Of a stretch of 64,000 nucleotides of DNA, positions 10,701 to 22,493 are shown one piece after another. The stretch lies in assembly GCA_036023115.1 (NCBI GenBank), contig JAYKKT010000041.1, positions 6,498,501-6,562,500 on the forward strand, read 5' to 3'. This DNA comes from Brasenia schreberi. Lineage: Eukaryota; Streptophyta; Magnoliopsida; Nymphaeales; Cabombaceae. The position numbers and the translations under genes are program-made. Positions within the stretch are counted from its first letter, which is position 1. Each line of letters begins with the position of its first letter. Under the pieces are notes generated by a model that was not told where the DNA came from, ran no database searches, and saw nothing but the letters and a program-made list of their open reading frames with translations.

Positions 10701-11145
10701 AACCCAAATCCAAGACCCACTTCAAATGCCTACAAATAGAGGTGAGGGGGTCCCAAATAGAGGGTTCACGTGAATTCAAGGGAGGGCTTGGAGGAGAGAG
10801 AAGGTCATTAAGGTGAGTGCTTAGTGCTTTCTTTGTTTTAGGGTTTTTTTTAAATTGTGGGTTAGTGTAGGATTAGTTAAGGGTTGCCCCAGCCTAATTG
10901 AAGGATTGAAGTTGCTTGAACAAGCAGGCTTAAGGTGACTAATTGGAGCTCAAGCACACCCTAAACCGTCGTTAAGAGGTAAGCCCCTAATCCACCCTAA
11001 ACTACTCTTCCTAACCCTTCTAAACCACCTAAGACCTACCTTAATCCACCACCCTTAATCACCCCCCAGCTTCCCTAAACCCACTTAGGTTAACCTAACA
11101 ACTAACCAACCCAAACCCCATCACCCAACCGACCTAACACTACTC

Positions 11146-11300
11146 GGATCCCCCCCTACGCACCACCCGCACGCCGCGCACCGCACGCGCGTCAGGCGCC
11201 GACTCCAGTGCCCGGCGCCCAGCATCAGGCGCCGACCTCACTGAGGCGCTGACTCCAGTGTCAGGCACCGCCTTGGCGCCTAGTGCTGGCCTCCTGCTGC
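11146..11300 (+). repeat. GC- and CpG-rich imperfect repeat
   Basis: Repeated TCAGGCGCCGACTCCAGTG-like units with many CG dinucleotides, in a region that is otherwise C- and A-rich and poor in CG. The open frame on the minus strand here is a composition effect. Confidence 0.75.
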
Positions 11301-12207
11301 CCAACCTTCCACAGCTGACCTCCACCGCCTCAACCGACCTAAGTACTACCTTCCACTCCACCACTTACCACCCTAACCGCCTTATACCACCACCTACCCA
11401 CCATCCCATAATATCCCCTCCTTAGCCAACCTAACTCCCTTACAAACCCCAACCACCTAGCACCTACCCGGCTCCCATTTCATCCCACGCCTAGACACAC
11501 CCCAACCGAACCCATCCTAGCTAGACACACCATATCATACCCCACCTACTTAGTCCCGTGACCACCTTGCCTAGAACCCCCAACTCCCGTCTACCGCCTT
11601 AGACATCCCATACCCATCTCGTATCCCACACCATTCCGCCACCCCAGCTACTTAGTGTCGTGACCACTTTGCCTAGAACCCCCAACCGAATCCATCCTAG
11701 TCTAGTATCCCATATCCCAGCCATGACCTTATCCCACACCATACCATCACCCCACACATCCCACTAACACATGTAGCATCCCATACCTTCCTATCCCATA
11801 CCCACACCAAACCCGCAACCTCTTAATGCCGTGAACCTCATAAACCCTCAAGCTCAAAGGCTCCATTCAGCCATCTTTTGCTTCAAGCTTCAAGGAAGAC
11901 TCATTCGTGGGTGCGAAGCCAAGCAAGTCCATGTAGATTGGAGTGGACAAACATCAGAATCACGTAAGTATTTTAATTCGGTATTTCACATCTCCTTCTA
12001 CACTTAATTCAATTTGATATGGGGTTGTAATAATGGAGCGTAGTCTCCCCCCAAGATGTAATATTGGTGTATGACACATAAGCACATACGTGCACTTGAG
12101 CCTTTCCGCTCTTAGTTGCACACTTTTGCACACAAATGGGCCTTGGCTGCCCCTAAGATATAGTCTTATTTATATAAATTCAGCTGCGTGAGTTTTACAT
12201 TCAAGTT

Positions 12208-12762
12208 GTGTGCGTTGTCTTTTAATTCCACCCTCACTCACATTGAGCTTTCGCTCTTACTCCCAAGACTCTAATAAGAGCCGTATTTCAATTCAATTTG
12301 GGGTTTTATTTTCAAGTTGTGTGCGTTGTCTTTTAATTCCACACTTACATACATTGAGCTTTCGCTCTTACTCCCAAGACTCTAATAAGAGCCATATTTC
12401 AATTCAATTTAGGGTTTTATTTTCAAGTTGTGTGCGTTGTCTTTCAATTCCACACTCACACACATTGAGATTTCGCTCTTACTCCCAAGACTCTAATAAG
12501 AGCCGTATTTCAATTCAATTTGGGGTTTTATTTTCAAGTTGTGTGCGTTATCTTTTAATTCCACACTCACACACATTGAGCTTTCGCTCTTACTCCCAAG
12601 ACTCTAATAAGAGCCGTATTGCAATTCAATTTGGGGTTTTATTTTCAAGTTGTGTGCGTTGTCTTTCAATTCCACACTCACACACATTAAGCTTTCGCTC
12701 TTACTCCCAAGACTCTAATAAGAGCCATATTGCAATTCAATTTGGGTTTTGCATTCCAAGTC
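12208..12762 (+). repeat. 111-bp tandem array in LTR B
   Basis: Five copies starting GTGTGCGTTRTCTTT at 12208, 12319, 12430, 12541 and 12652, exactly 111 bp apart, then a partial copy. Unit length 37 x 3 keeps a 241-codon frame open (12210-12935); its protein is purely repeat-derived. Each unit contains CATTGAG.TTTCGCTCTTA and ACTCTAATAAGAGCC. Confidence 0.95.
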
Positions 12763-13489
12763 GTGTGAGTTGTCTTTACATATACACACAACACCCACGC
12801 ACACATTGGCGACCTTCGGGCCCATATATATATAGTTGTATTTCCCTTCTGCTGCGTTTTAAGGTTCAGCTGTGTGAGTTGCATTTCAATTTATACACGG
12901 CATACACTTACACAATTGAGCCTTTCCGCTCTTAAGATATAGCTATATTTCCCTTTTGCAATTTCCCTTTTGCAATTTCCCTTCGGCTATGTCTTTCAAT
13001 TTCAGGTTTTCTCGTTCAGTTGTGTGAGTTTGCATTGCATATCTGCCATACCACGAGATAGGGCGCATATTGCATCAAAGTAACCTCGAACTACCCGTGC
13101 AAAACTTGCCAAATTGAGCATTGGATGCACATAACTACACGCCTAAATTGGCTAAAACCCAAGACATGGGAAACGTGCAAATCCCACGTTGATAAAATCT
13201 GCAACAAGACAAACTAGACCAAATCAAACACTTTGCATATTTTCAAAAAGGTCATGTTTGCTTAAAATCGAGTTTTCTAAAGCGTACAGACTGACCCTTA
13301 GCATCGGTTCAAGAAGGTCTGCGACGAAAAGAGCCCACTTGTCCACAGTCGCCCCATAAGTCAGATATTTTCAAAACTTACTTTGCTAGCTTGAGTAAGC
13401 TAGCTGGCACGCCCTTTAAGCGACTTAGACATACGAAAAGGTTCACTTCAGACCTAAGAACCAGGTGTGAAAATTTCCGCGTATCTACA

Positions 13490-13683
13490 TTTATCAAGAC
13501 TTAGGAATCCAAAATCAGGGTCATCTAGAACCCATCGTGTCAAGACCTAACCCAAACCGGTATGGGGTGGACTACGCTCCATCCATACCCCCTGAACCAC
13601 CACCTATGACCACTTGGGTCAAGGGAGCCCTAGAACCTCCTAAAACTGAAACCTATGACTTAGGCCTCTTGTTTAGAGCCTAA
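13490..13683 (+). pseudogene. Element Z gag C-terminal fragment
   Basis: Degraded match to the last about 60 codons of Gag. The end is clear: IPPEPPPMTTWVKGALEP, then ETYDLGLLFRA and stop TAA at 13681-13683, equivalent to TTWVKGAPEP..ETYDLDLLFRV in E3. The upstream codons around the AQNQG..EPI block have small indels. All earlier parts of gag (capsid-like domain, zinc knuckle, protease-like domain) are missing because LTR piece B abuts at 13489. Confidence 0.85.
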
Positions 13684-13690
13684 TTCATGG

Positions 13691-13706
13691 TGTTTTCTTT
13701 GTAGGT
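13691..13706 (+). promoter_or_regulatory. Splice-acceptor-like gag-pol junction (Z)
   Basis: TGTTTTCTTTGTAGGT: pyrimidine tract plus TAG|GT just before the pol ATG (13710). It is conserved with the junctions of E2, E3, E4 and X although the flanking coding sequence has diverged. Confidence 0.45.
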
Positions 13707-13709
13707 TTG

Positions 13710-16700
13710 ATGGAAGACCCCTCCATATCCAAAAATTAAAAAAAAACTGAATATTTACAAAACCCAAAAGCATTAGAAAATTTTGAAAATCCCAAAAAGA
13801 ATGTGATTTACATTCCCCCTCCTTCCATTTCTTTACAAAAAGCTAAAAAAATCAAAAATTTTGAAAATTCCAAAAAGAATGTGGTTTTTGTTCCTTCCTT
13901 GTGTTTGCAAAAAGCCAAAAAAATTGAAAAGCCTAAAAATATAAAAAACAAGGTCTTGTACATTCCATCTCCAAAGGTCCATTTCAAAAAATCCAAAAAA
14001 ATTGAAAAATTCAAAAAACCCAAAAATATTGTCTTTGTGAAAAACCCTTTGAAATTTGTAAAGATCCCAAAATCGTGTGCTTTGCCTAGCACTTCCCTAT
14101 AACCTAAAATTATCGAGAGTGATCAAAGCAAGGAGGAAGATCCCCTCATCCATGAGGAGGATCAAGCCTCCGAGCTTCCCGAGTTTCATAAAATCGTTGA
14201 CTTAGAAAAACCTTCGAATTTCGTAGGAGGGGATTTTATAGAGATCAACATAGGGAGTGAGTCTAATCCTAAACATGTTAAAATAGGTACATGTTTGCAT
14301 GAGCATGAAAAGGCATCATTCATTGCATTTCTCAAATCATATATAGATGTGTTTGCATGGACCTACGAAGACATGCTGGGCCTAGACCCAAAGATTGTAG
14401 AGCATTGTCTTCCCCTAGAACCAAATGCTCAGCCCATAAAGCAAAAGCTTAGGAAAATCCATCCCGATGTACACGCCCAAGTAAAAGAGGGTTTAGAGGA
14501 TCTTTTAAAAGCCGGATTTATAAAACATTGTGTATTCTGAATGGCTTTTAAACATAGTTGTGGTTTGAAAATCCAATGGGAAAATTCAAATTTGCATTGA
14601 TTTTAGAAATTTGAACAAAGTCACTCCAAAAGACAATTTTCCTTTGCCAAACATCAATTTGATAGTGGATAGCACTACAAATTATGAAATGTTTTCTTTT
14701 ATGGATGGCTATTTGGGTTACAATCAAATCAAGTTAGCACCAAAAGATCAGGCTAAGACTGCTTTTACTACACCATGGGGCACATACTGTTATATGGTTA
14801 TGCTATTTGGTTTGAAAAATGCCGGTGCCACATACCAAAGTGCCATGACTACTATTTTTCACGATCAAATTCATGAGCTCTTAGAAGTATATGTGGATGA
14901 TCTTTTAGTGAAATCAAAAACCTGATGCACACACATTGAATCTTTGCAAAAGGTTTTCAAAAGACTTAGGCTTTACAAAGTGAAACTAATCCCTAAAAAA
15001 TGTGTCTTCGAAGTATAATCGGGTAAGCTTTTAGGCTTTATGGTGAGCTAAAGAGGCATTGAAGTCGACCCCTCTAAGTATCGAGCCATCATAGACATGC
15101 CTCCACCCTCCAATTTGACCCAAATCTCAAGCCTCCAAGGTCGCCTCCAAGCAATTAGGAGGTTCATTCAAACTTAGCAACAAGATGTGAACCTTTCAAC
15201 AAACTTTTGAGAAAAGAGGTAAAATTTGTATGGGACTATGATTGTCAAAAGGCTTTCAAAAGATTGAAAACTTATTTGGTAAAACCTCCGATTTTAAAAC
15301 CTCCAAAGCAAGGAAAACCTTTGTTACTTTACATTTCCATACATACGAATACATTGGGTGCTTTGTTAGCTCAATATGAGGATGATAGCCATAAAGAGTA
15401 TGCCATTTACTATATTTCAAAAACCCTATTGGCATATGAAAGAAATTACCAAGCCATGGAGAAAACGTGCTTGGCATTGGTGTGGGCTTGGCAAAACTTT
15501 AGACACTACTTCTTAGATCATGAGATATGGATAGTGTCTAAGCTTGATCTGATCAAGCACTTGTTTGAAAAACCTATCCTAACGGGTAGGCTTGGTAAAT
15601 GGCATCTCCTCTTAATAGAATATGATTTAAAGTTTCACCATCAAACCTCCATTAAGGGACAAGCCCTAGCCGATCATGTGACGAGTTCCCCCTCGAAGAG
15701 ACATACCCCATACTTGATGAAATGCCCGATAAAGGCATATTCGCAAATGATTTTTAAAACCATATTTTAGCAAGTTGTTTTAATGAAAACCAAGTATGGA
15801 AGATGTACTTTGATGGGGCAAGAAACCAACAAGGGGCAAGTGTTGGAGTCATCCTCATATCCCCTGAAAAGGGAGAAATTCCCATTGCCATTCGCCTAGA
15901 TTTTGAATGTTCCAATAATGTGGCCGAATATGAGGCACTGATACAAGGCCTAAGAGTTTTGAAAAATCTAGGGGCATCATGCATTGAAGTCTTTGGAGAT
16001 TCTTTACTTATTGTGAACCAAGTTTTGAAAATTTGGCAAGTCAAAAATGAAAAACTCATTCCATACCACGAATTAGCCACCAAGCTGGTCGATTCCTTCA
16101 AATTATGTACTCACTCACATAGAAAGAGAGGACAACACCATAGCAAATGCCCTCTCATCTTTAGGATTGGCTCTAAGGGTCGATCCCACCTTGGGAACCC
16201 GGTCCTTAGTGATATGACACTCACCCACTCCATCGACCCACGATTTGGAGATTTGCCAAAGTGACTAAAATATAAATGAAAAACCCTGGTTTTATGACAT
16301 TAAAAACTTTTTAGAAAATGGAGGATTTCCTAAATTTGCTTCTTCTAAAGACCAAGATTTTATTAGGAAAATTTCAACCCGATATATAATTTTGGGAGGG
16401 GTGCTTTACAAAAAGAGTTTTACGGGAATCTTGTTGAGATGTGTAGACCTTGAGGAGGCTAGGACCATAATGCATGAATTCCATGATGGAGAATGTGGAG
16501 GCCATGTCGGCCGGGTATTTTTGGTCCACCCTGAGACAAGATTGCCATGATCATGTTAGAAAGTGTCGCCAATGTCAAGTGCATGGGCATGCCATACGCG
16601 TCCCATCATCCACCCTACATTCCATCGTGAGCCCTTGGCCCTTCGCCATGTGGGCATTCGACATCATAGGACCCATAACCCCAAATACATTCAATGGACA

Positions 16701-17501
16701 TAGGTTCATCCTAGCAGCCACTGAATATTTTTCTAAATGGGTTGAAGCTACATCCTTGGCTAATGTCCAAGGACAACATATAGTGGCATTCATTAAGAAA
16801 AATATTCTGGCCCATTTTGGAGTTCCAAAAGACCTAGTGTTCGATAATGGCACCCCATTCAAAAATGAAAAGATGGAAAAGCTATGTGCTACATATGGCA
16901 TGACTCAACACTTCTCATCACCCTACTACCCTTAAGGCAACGGCCAAGCCGAAACCACGAACAAAACCCTCATAAGCATCATTGAGAAAACCATAGAAAA
17001 AGGTAGGACATGACATGAAAAGCTCGACGAAGCCTTATGGGCTTATAGAACTTCCATCCGAACACCCACAAATGCCACCCATTTGAGTTGATCTATGGTA
17101 CGAATGCCATACTCCCCATTCATACAAAATTGCATTCATTCCATACATCACTTGCATTAGATATTCCATTAGAAACCCTACAACATACTAGAATGATGGA
17201 ACTTGATTTGTTAGATGAAAAAAGGCTCCTTGCTATGGATCATGCACATGGATATAGGCAAAGGATAGCCCGACACTATGATAAGCACATGAAAGCTCGC
17301 TACTTCAAAGTGGGAGACCTTGTGCTCAAGACCATTCATCACTGAGGCCCCCACCCCCTTGGAAAGTGGCGGCCCAAGTGGGATGACCCTTATGTTGTAC
17401 GTGGAACCACTACAAACAATGCTTATTGGTTAATTGATGTTGAGGGCAGGAATTTAGTAGACCCTATAAATGCTCAATATTTGAAAAAATATCATGTGTA
17501 G
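13710..17501 (+). pseudogene. Element Z pol (RT, two RNase H, integrase), decayed
   Basis: Full-length but broken Tat-type polyprotein. The ATG at 13710 is followed by a stop ten codons later. A Lys-rich linker (13803-14102) precedes the RT N-terminus (14295-14540). The RT core is at 14611-14925 with SFMDGYLGYNQ and the YVDD active site. The gypsy RNase H and connection lie at 15207-15770, the archaeal-type RNase H at 15803-16264 (FDGARNQQ, VAEYEALI, FGDSLLIV), and the integrase core at 16474-16935 (AFDIIGPI, FDNGTPFKNE). The GPY/F tail ends YHV with TAG at 17499-17501. Breaks include CGA-to-TGA (14923), CAA-to-TAA (16933) and TGG-to-TGA stops, plus frameshifts near 14535, 15000-15180 and 16100, and a shortened zinc finger near 16500. 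It is diverged from E2/E3/E4 and so older or another subfamily. Confidence 0.93.
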
Positions 17502-18695
17502 GGTCTATACCAAATCCTTTTGAAAATGTTTTAAATAGGGTCTCCTTTGAACTTCTTGAAAGAAGGATCAAGGCAGATCGTGTGACCCTCAATAAGGGAA
17601 TTAATGCTTTATAAAAAGTAGAGTTTTCAAAATCAATGGGTTACATTTCAAAAATCTTCATCTTACAAAATGGAGCCTTGTTCAACATAGCAAAATATTT
17701 TCAAGTAGTACATGCTATTTTGAAATAGGGTGATCTTAGATAAATCGAATAAACCATTGGAATAAGTCTTTCACTTCTGTTCCCAAAAAGGAAAATTTGG
17801 CAAAAAGTAGAAAAGAGGATATGAAAATCCCTCCAAAAGTTTCCTTCAAATAGAGAAGAAGGAAAAATGAAAAATTTCTCTAAAAGAGTTTAGTTCTTTG
17901 ATTGAAAAAGAAAAGAGGGAAAAATAAAAGAAAAATCCTCCAAAAAGAAAATGGGAGGCCCTCTATGAAAGAAAAGAAAAATAACCAAAAGCTCAAAAAG
18001 AACAATTTTCCATCTCTTGGCCTTAAACCACGGAATGCTTCAGAAGGAACCGTGGTAACTCTTTCTCATATCCTTACAACTTATCCCAATGGAGAAAGGT
18101 TCGTCTAAGAAAATCCTAGAGTAGGAATAGGATTTACTTATTTGAATCTCATTTTATTTGAGAATTAGACTTTGTTGTGTAAGAAGTAAAATTTTGCAAT
18201 GTTTTCCTAGACTTCTTATAAAACCTCTACTAAGTAGTAGGTGTTAAGACCTGAGTGAGGGAAAACACAAGAAGCTGGAAATCCTTCTGATTGAAGCTAA
18301 AAGGATTCTCCCCCTTTTTTGAAATTAAATTTTGAAAACCCCAAACATCAAGCAACATAAGATCATTTCACTTGGGGCAGCCGGCCTTCATGAGCCTTCC
18401 CCAAGTTCAATCATCGTATAGTTAGAGCCTCTAGAAAGTCACATTCCAATGCACACCACTCATATCACCCACTCATACCCATGCATGCATGCAAGGTCAT
18501 TGAGTACATGATCCCAATTAGGACTAGAACCACCATAGGCCAAGTCCCCTTTGGCTCTAATCCCCTCCTACCCATCATAAAGAAAAGGGTTTTAAGGAAA
18601 TTGGGATGATCCATATTCTCGAAGAAAAGATTCAAGAAGAAAAACAAAGGGTGTTTTCTTCTTTAACATTATCCAAATACATTTGGATTAATACC
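17502..18695 (+). other. Element Z 3' UTR
   Basis: Non-coding, purine-rich tail collinear with the 3' UTRs of W, E2 and E4 but strongly diverged, except for short islands such as the stem at 18027-18056 and the sequence next to the PPT. No gene seen. Confidence 0.85.
18027..18056 (+). other. 3' UTR stem element (element Z)
   Basis: ACCACGG (18027-18033) pairs perfectly with CCGTGGT (18050-18056), and the interior holds a second small palindrome, CTTCAGAAG. The 30-nt length and both palindromes are kept in E2 and E4 although neighbouring UTR sequence is not. Confidence 0.7.
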
Positions 18696-18708
18696 AAAGA
18701 GGGGCATT
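18696..18708 (+). promoter_or_regulatory. Polypurine tract of element Z
   Basis: AAAGAGGGGCATT directly followed by TGTAAACACCC, the 3' LTR start. One base differs from the LTR-I elements. Confidence 0.9.
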
Positions 18709-19488
18709 TGTAAACACCCAAAATAAAAATGTTTTTAAATTCCCAAAGGAAAAGCTTTAGAAATATCTTTCAAAGGTTTTAAAGGTTCTAAACTCAATTC
18801 GTTTAGAAATATCTTTCAAAAGTTTTAAAGTTTGGAATTCAATTCGTTTAGAAATATTTTCAAAAGTTTAAAAGGTTTTGAATTCAATCAAATCAATCCC
18901 ACATTTGAACCCAAACCATGGCCTGTACAAAGATCCAAGTATAGGTTCAAAAGCAAATCAAGACTCGATGGAAATCAACCTGATCAAGTTAAAATCCCGT
19001 TTCATCCAAGGCAAGAAGCAAATCAAGAAAGGGACTAAGGACCAATATGTGGAGTCCAAATCAAAGTAGAACATGAGTCCTTCCAATGATCAAAATCAAG
19101 CTTGGCCGAACTCCCTTGAAGAAACCTAGCTATTGCTCGGCCAAACGAGATACATCTAGTTATAAGATTGAGGGAGATGAGCTAGGGCCGGTTACAACAA
19201 GTTGAAATGGCCACATCCAAAATTCAGCCATAGCCTCCCAAGTCCAAGTCAACATGGAAGGAAACGAGTTCATCAAAGAGGAGTAATCAAGCTTAAATGA
19301 GCCCTCTAGCCGGTTGAAGAAAAACCAAGGAAAGAGCCTTGGTCAAGGTCGGTCATGCTCAAGACCAGCCCACATGGGGCTGGCCCAACTCAACACCAAA
19401 GGGACCACTTAAGGGCTGGACCGAAGTGGATCAAAAACCAGTCAAGAGGCTGGCCCAACTTGCCCCAAAGAAGGGCCTAGAAGCCAGC

Positions 19489-19517
19489 CCCCTTGGCCTA
19501 TAAAAAGGGCCAAGGGG
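19489..19517 (+). promoter_or_regulatory. LTR-II TATA box inside a 10-bp palindrome (element Z)
   Basis: CCCCTTGGCC (19489-19498), TATAAAAAG (19499-19507), GGCCAAGGGG (19508-19517). The arms are perfectly complementary, with the TATA box as the loop, matching copy U. Confidence 0.75.
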
Positions 19518-20917
19518 TGGGGCGGGTTCCCTTATCTTGCAAAATTTGGAGAGAAGGCTACTACCTTGGGGTGAGAGCTAGGCTAGAGGAGTGAGTTTCT
19601 AGCATTGAGGGTCATGCACATCAAGGTGGGGTGAAGAAGAGGAAGCTAGGTGAGTGTTGAGGAAGTTTGAAGGAAGAAGAAGGAGTGGTAGCCGGATTCA
19701 CTCTTGAACCCCCGGCACCTTTTTGTCAAGATCGTGTAAGTGCATCTTAAACTCAATTTGAATTCCATCTTCCTTCTTTCAATTCACTAATATGGGGTTG
19801 TATTAATGGAGGTTCATCTCCCCCCAAGTTGTAATAATCTTTAGAGTTGCTGCAATTTTATTTCATGGATGCATCGACACTCACACACATGCATGCTAAT
19901 TGTTCAATTATGCTCCTACCCCAATATATGTTATAAACACTCTATACTTCCTACTCTATGCTTAAGCTAATATGTATATTTCCCTTCATGTGAGTTAATT
20001 CAGGATGTAGAGTTGCTGCAATTTCAATTCGCGTGAGTTTAATTCGTGATGTAGAGTTGTTCAATTTCAATTTTATGTGAGTTTGCATCATTAGTTTCTT
20101 AAAAACCGAAATTTGGATTTCCAGCATCTCTACATCTGATGTTTGCTGTAATTTTCATTTTTGGATGCTTGCTCCTTTTTGCCTGAAACTTTGCCCACTT
20201 ATTCTACACACACTAGCACCTTTAAATAAAATTTTCAAGAATTTTAGGGCCATCCAATTATGTAAGTAAAATTGGGCAAAACTAAACCAAAATCTGCTCA
20301 CTGTCTGCACAATCATTTTTCCTGTAATAGAGTCTGGGTTTTCATCCCATAACTCTATCTACAGAAGCCAAATCGATTGATTCTTAATGCATTGGAAAGA
20401 TGTCATCCATAGATTTCCAACAACATCAAAATTATTAAATTTGGAACTCAGGTCATTGAGATACAGGCTCATCTTTGAGCCTCTGTATTTCTGTGATAGG
20501 ACAATTCCGGGAACTTGAGTAAGCTTTATTCATTGATTTAATTTTGATTCAAAACAACTCCGATTTCAGATCTGTAAAAAGCTCAGATCCTCACACCATA
20601 AGCTTTTCCTGATTAAATTTTGGTAATTTTTGGAGGTCTCTAAGGCATCCAGATCTATTCGGAAAACAAGCCCTAAAAATAGAATATTCTGTTTTTCACG
20701 ACTTGTTCATTTCAAGTTCTTAAATCAAGTGCACATACTACTTCCTTCAAAAACACCTACACTTCACATGAATTGGAGTTCACCATTTTCCAAAATTGAG
20801 GTTCCTAAGCACTTAAACAGACCCTTCAGCATCGGTTCAAGAAGGTTTAAGTGAAAAGAGTCCGCTTGCCTTCAATCGCCTAAGAAGTCACAATTTCCAA
20901 AAACTTTACTAGTTTTG

Positions 20918-20946
20918 CAAACTAGTTGGCACGCTCGCGCAAGTAG
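20918..20946 (+). promoter_or_regulatory. U5 palindrome plus primer-site-like motif (LTR-II)
   Basis: ACTAGTTT and AAACTAGT pair perfectly around TGC, followed directly by TGGCACGCTC. It is the LTR-II counterpart of the LTR-I module (GCTAGCTTA/TAAGCTAGC then TGGCACGCCC): both arms differ in sequence but pairing is kept. Confidence 0.6.
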
Positions 20947-21006
20947 ATAAGGAAGTTTCACTTTGAGTTTTTCATAAACTCTGGAGTGAAAATTTTCATG
21001 TCTACA

Positions 21007-21131
21007 AGTAGACTCTAGACATGAAATCTTTTTAGATATTGGGTATTTATAGGGTCTACCAAGTTTCTTCCCTCGGCATCAATTAGTCAATATACATTAT
21101 AGGTTGTTGCCCCTCTTATGACATAGGAACC
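21007..21131 (-). pseudogene. Element X pol C-terminal fragment
   Basis: Read on the minus strand it matches the last about 35 pol codons (WLID.EGRNL.DPIN.QYLK.FHV, then TAG), with stops and substitutions in the first half. It sits between LTR Z and an LTR fragment, so only the tail of integrase survives. Confidence 0.75.
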
Positions 21132-21440
21132 TGTAGACAAGGAAATTCTCACTTGTGGTTCTTAGGCCCGAAGTGAACCTTTTTGTGTCTAAGTCATTTT
21201 TATAACAAGGGAGTGCCAGCTAGCTTACTCAAGCTAGTGAAGTAAGTTTTGAAATCTGACTCTATCGGGGCGACTGTGAGCAAGTGAGCTCTTTTCGTCG
21301 TAGACCTTCTTGCACCGATGCGCAAGGGTCAATCTGTACGCTTGGCAAAGTCGTTTTAAACAAACCTCTTAAAAAAATACCCGAAGTGTTTGGGTTTTGT
21401 TTTGTATGATTGCAAGTTTTATTTCACGTTTTAAAAAATA
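21132..21440 (-). mobile_element. LTR-III fragment inside element X
   Basis: About 310 bp matching the U5 end of LTR-III: it starts TGTAGACAAGG and has the U5 palindrome in mutated form (21219-21238) and the TCGTCGTAGACCTTCTTGCACCG-type block. It ends abruptly at the pol N-terminal fragment. It looks like the remains of a nested insertion followed by a deletion. Confidence 0.75.
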
Positions 21441-21654
21441 CCTCTTTAAAGAATGAGTACAAAATCTTTTTGGAATTTTGTAAATTTTTGATTTTTTTGT
21501 TCTTTTGTAAAACGAGTACTTTGCGAACTATACAAACTACTCTTTTTTTGAGTTTTTGATTTTCCAATGTTTTTGGCTTTTGTAATTTTTCCATTTTTTG
21601 GATTTAGAATTTTTCAAATGTTTTTGTATTTTTGATAAAGGGATCTTCCATCAT
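21441..21654 (-). pseudogene. Element X pol N-terminal fragment
   Basis: The minus strand carries the Lys-rich beginning of pol (ATG complement at 21652-21654), equivalent to the first about 70 codons in E3, with stops and frameshifts. The splice-acceptor-like motif lies just upstream in sense (21655-21672). RT and everything after it are missing. Confidence 0.75.
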
Positions 21655-21679
21655 ACCTACAAAGGGAAAACACTACAGG

Positions 21680-22493
21680 TTAGACTCTGAATAAGAGGTC
21701 TAAATCGTAGGTTTCTTCTAGGGTAGGCTCCACGACACCCTTGACCCAGGTGGTCACAAGGGGTGGTTCTGGGAGTATAGTCGATCCCATATCAGCTTGG
21801 ATTGGCCTTAGGCAGTATGGGTTCTAAGAGACCCTGATTTTGTGCCCCTAGACTCTTATAAGGCAAATAGCCCATGTTTAACAGCATGTTCCACGATTTT
21901 TTATTTTTAGAAAAAGTTTGGTATAAATCGTGGTCCTGGAACTTGCTGTCGTGTATGTTATGCACATAGGGCTTTTTGTCTAGGGGTTTTGGAAATAATG
22001 GGTTCTTGGGTTTTCCCTGAATGGTTAGAACTTTGAGGGGGCCAGCCTTGGGTGGCCCCTTCACATACACGACCTTCCTACGGTTGTATAATGTGAGCCT
22101 TGGTGTCTCGAGCATGGTTTGCCCCAGTTTTACCTCGTGGGTCTGGGAACTTGATAAGCAAGGGGAATTTATGACCTCCTGAAGTTGAGGATGACTCTCA
22201 CCTAGGATTACTATGACTTTGTCCTTGAAAGGGATTTTGACACACCTGTGGAAGGTGGATGGCACAGTGCACAAGCTGTGTATCCAGGGCCTTCCCAACA
22301 ACAGGTTATAATGGGGGTGGATGTCCAAGACATGGAACACCCCCGTGTGTGCTATCCCTCCTGTTTTCGTGGGGAGTTCGATAGATCCTAGTGGTCTAGA
22401 CGCATTCTCATCGTATCCAGTGATGACGATGGGGCTTGGATTCACGAATGTTAAGGTGACTCCGATTTGGTTCGCCACATGAAGTGGAAGGAT
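21680..22493 (-). pseudogene. Element X gag C-terminal half
   Basis: About 270 codons from the protease-like domain to the Gag end, cut on the upstream side at 22493 by LTR Y. It shows ILPLHVANQIGVTLTF, ITGYDENASRPLGSIELP and NLLLGRPWIHSL, then the proline- and lysine-rich tail and SLGAQNQGLLEPILP. A CGA-to-TGA stop is at 21792-21794; the normal stop is the TAA complement at 21680-21682. The DGG active-site region would lie just beyond the cut. It is inactive because it is truncated and interrupted. Confidence 0.9.

Larger units (their letters stand above)
10171..13489 (+). mobile_element. LTR-III piece B, 5' end missing
   Basis: It ends GCGTATCTACA at 13489, with the U5 palindrome at 13385-13404, and carries a 111-bp array at 12208-12762 and the GGGGTTGTAATAATGGAG motif at 12021-12062. 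Its left end is not an LTR terminus but an internal U3-like sequence. It has its own palindromic repeat block (10490-10700) and a GC-rich block (11146-11300). Directly after 13489 comes a gag fragment rather than a primer site, so it is either an insertion into gag or the product of a deletion. Confidence 0.75.
18709..21006 (+). mobile_element. Element Z 3' LTR (complete LTR-II)
   Basis: 2298 bp, TGTAAACACCC...TTTTCATGTCTACA. It has short internal duplications near 18740-18890 (AGAAATATCTTTCAAAGGTTTT-type), a TATA box in a palindrome (19489-19517), a GGGGTTGTATTAATGGAG..CTCC motif (19794-19840) and the U5 palindrome (20918-20936). It is inserted in minus element X; the 5 bp after it are AGTAG. 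The 5' partner LTR of this element is not in the window. Confidence 0.9.

Noticed and set aside
12208..12935. Spaced direct repeats resembling a CRISPR array or a repeat protein gene
   Set aside because: Units are contiguous 111-bp tandem copies without unique spacers, inside an LTR of a plant element. The open frame follows from the unit being a multiple of three.
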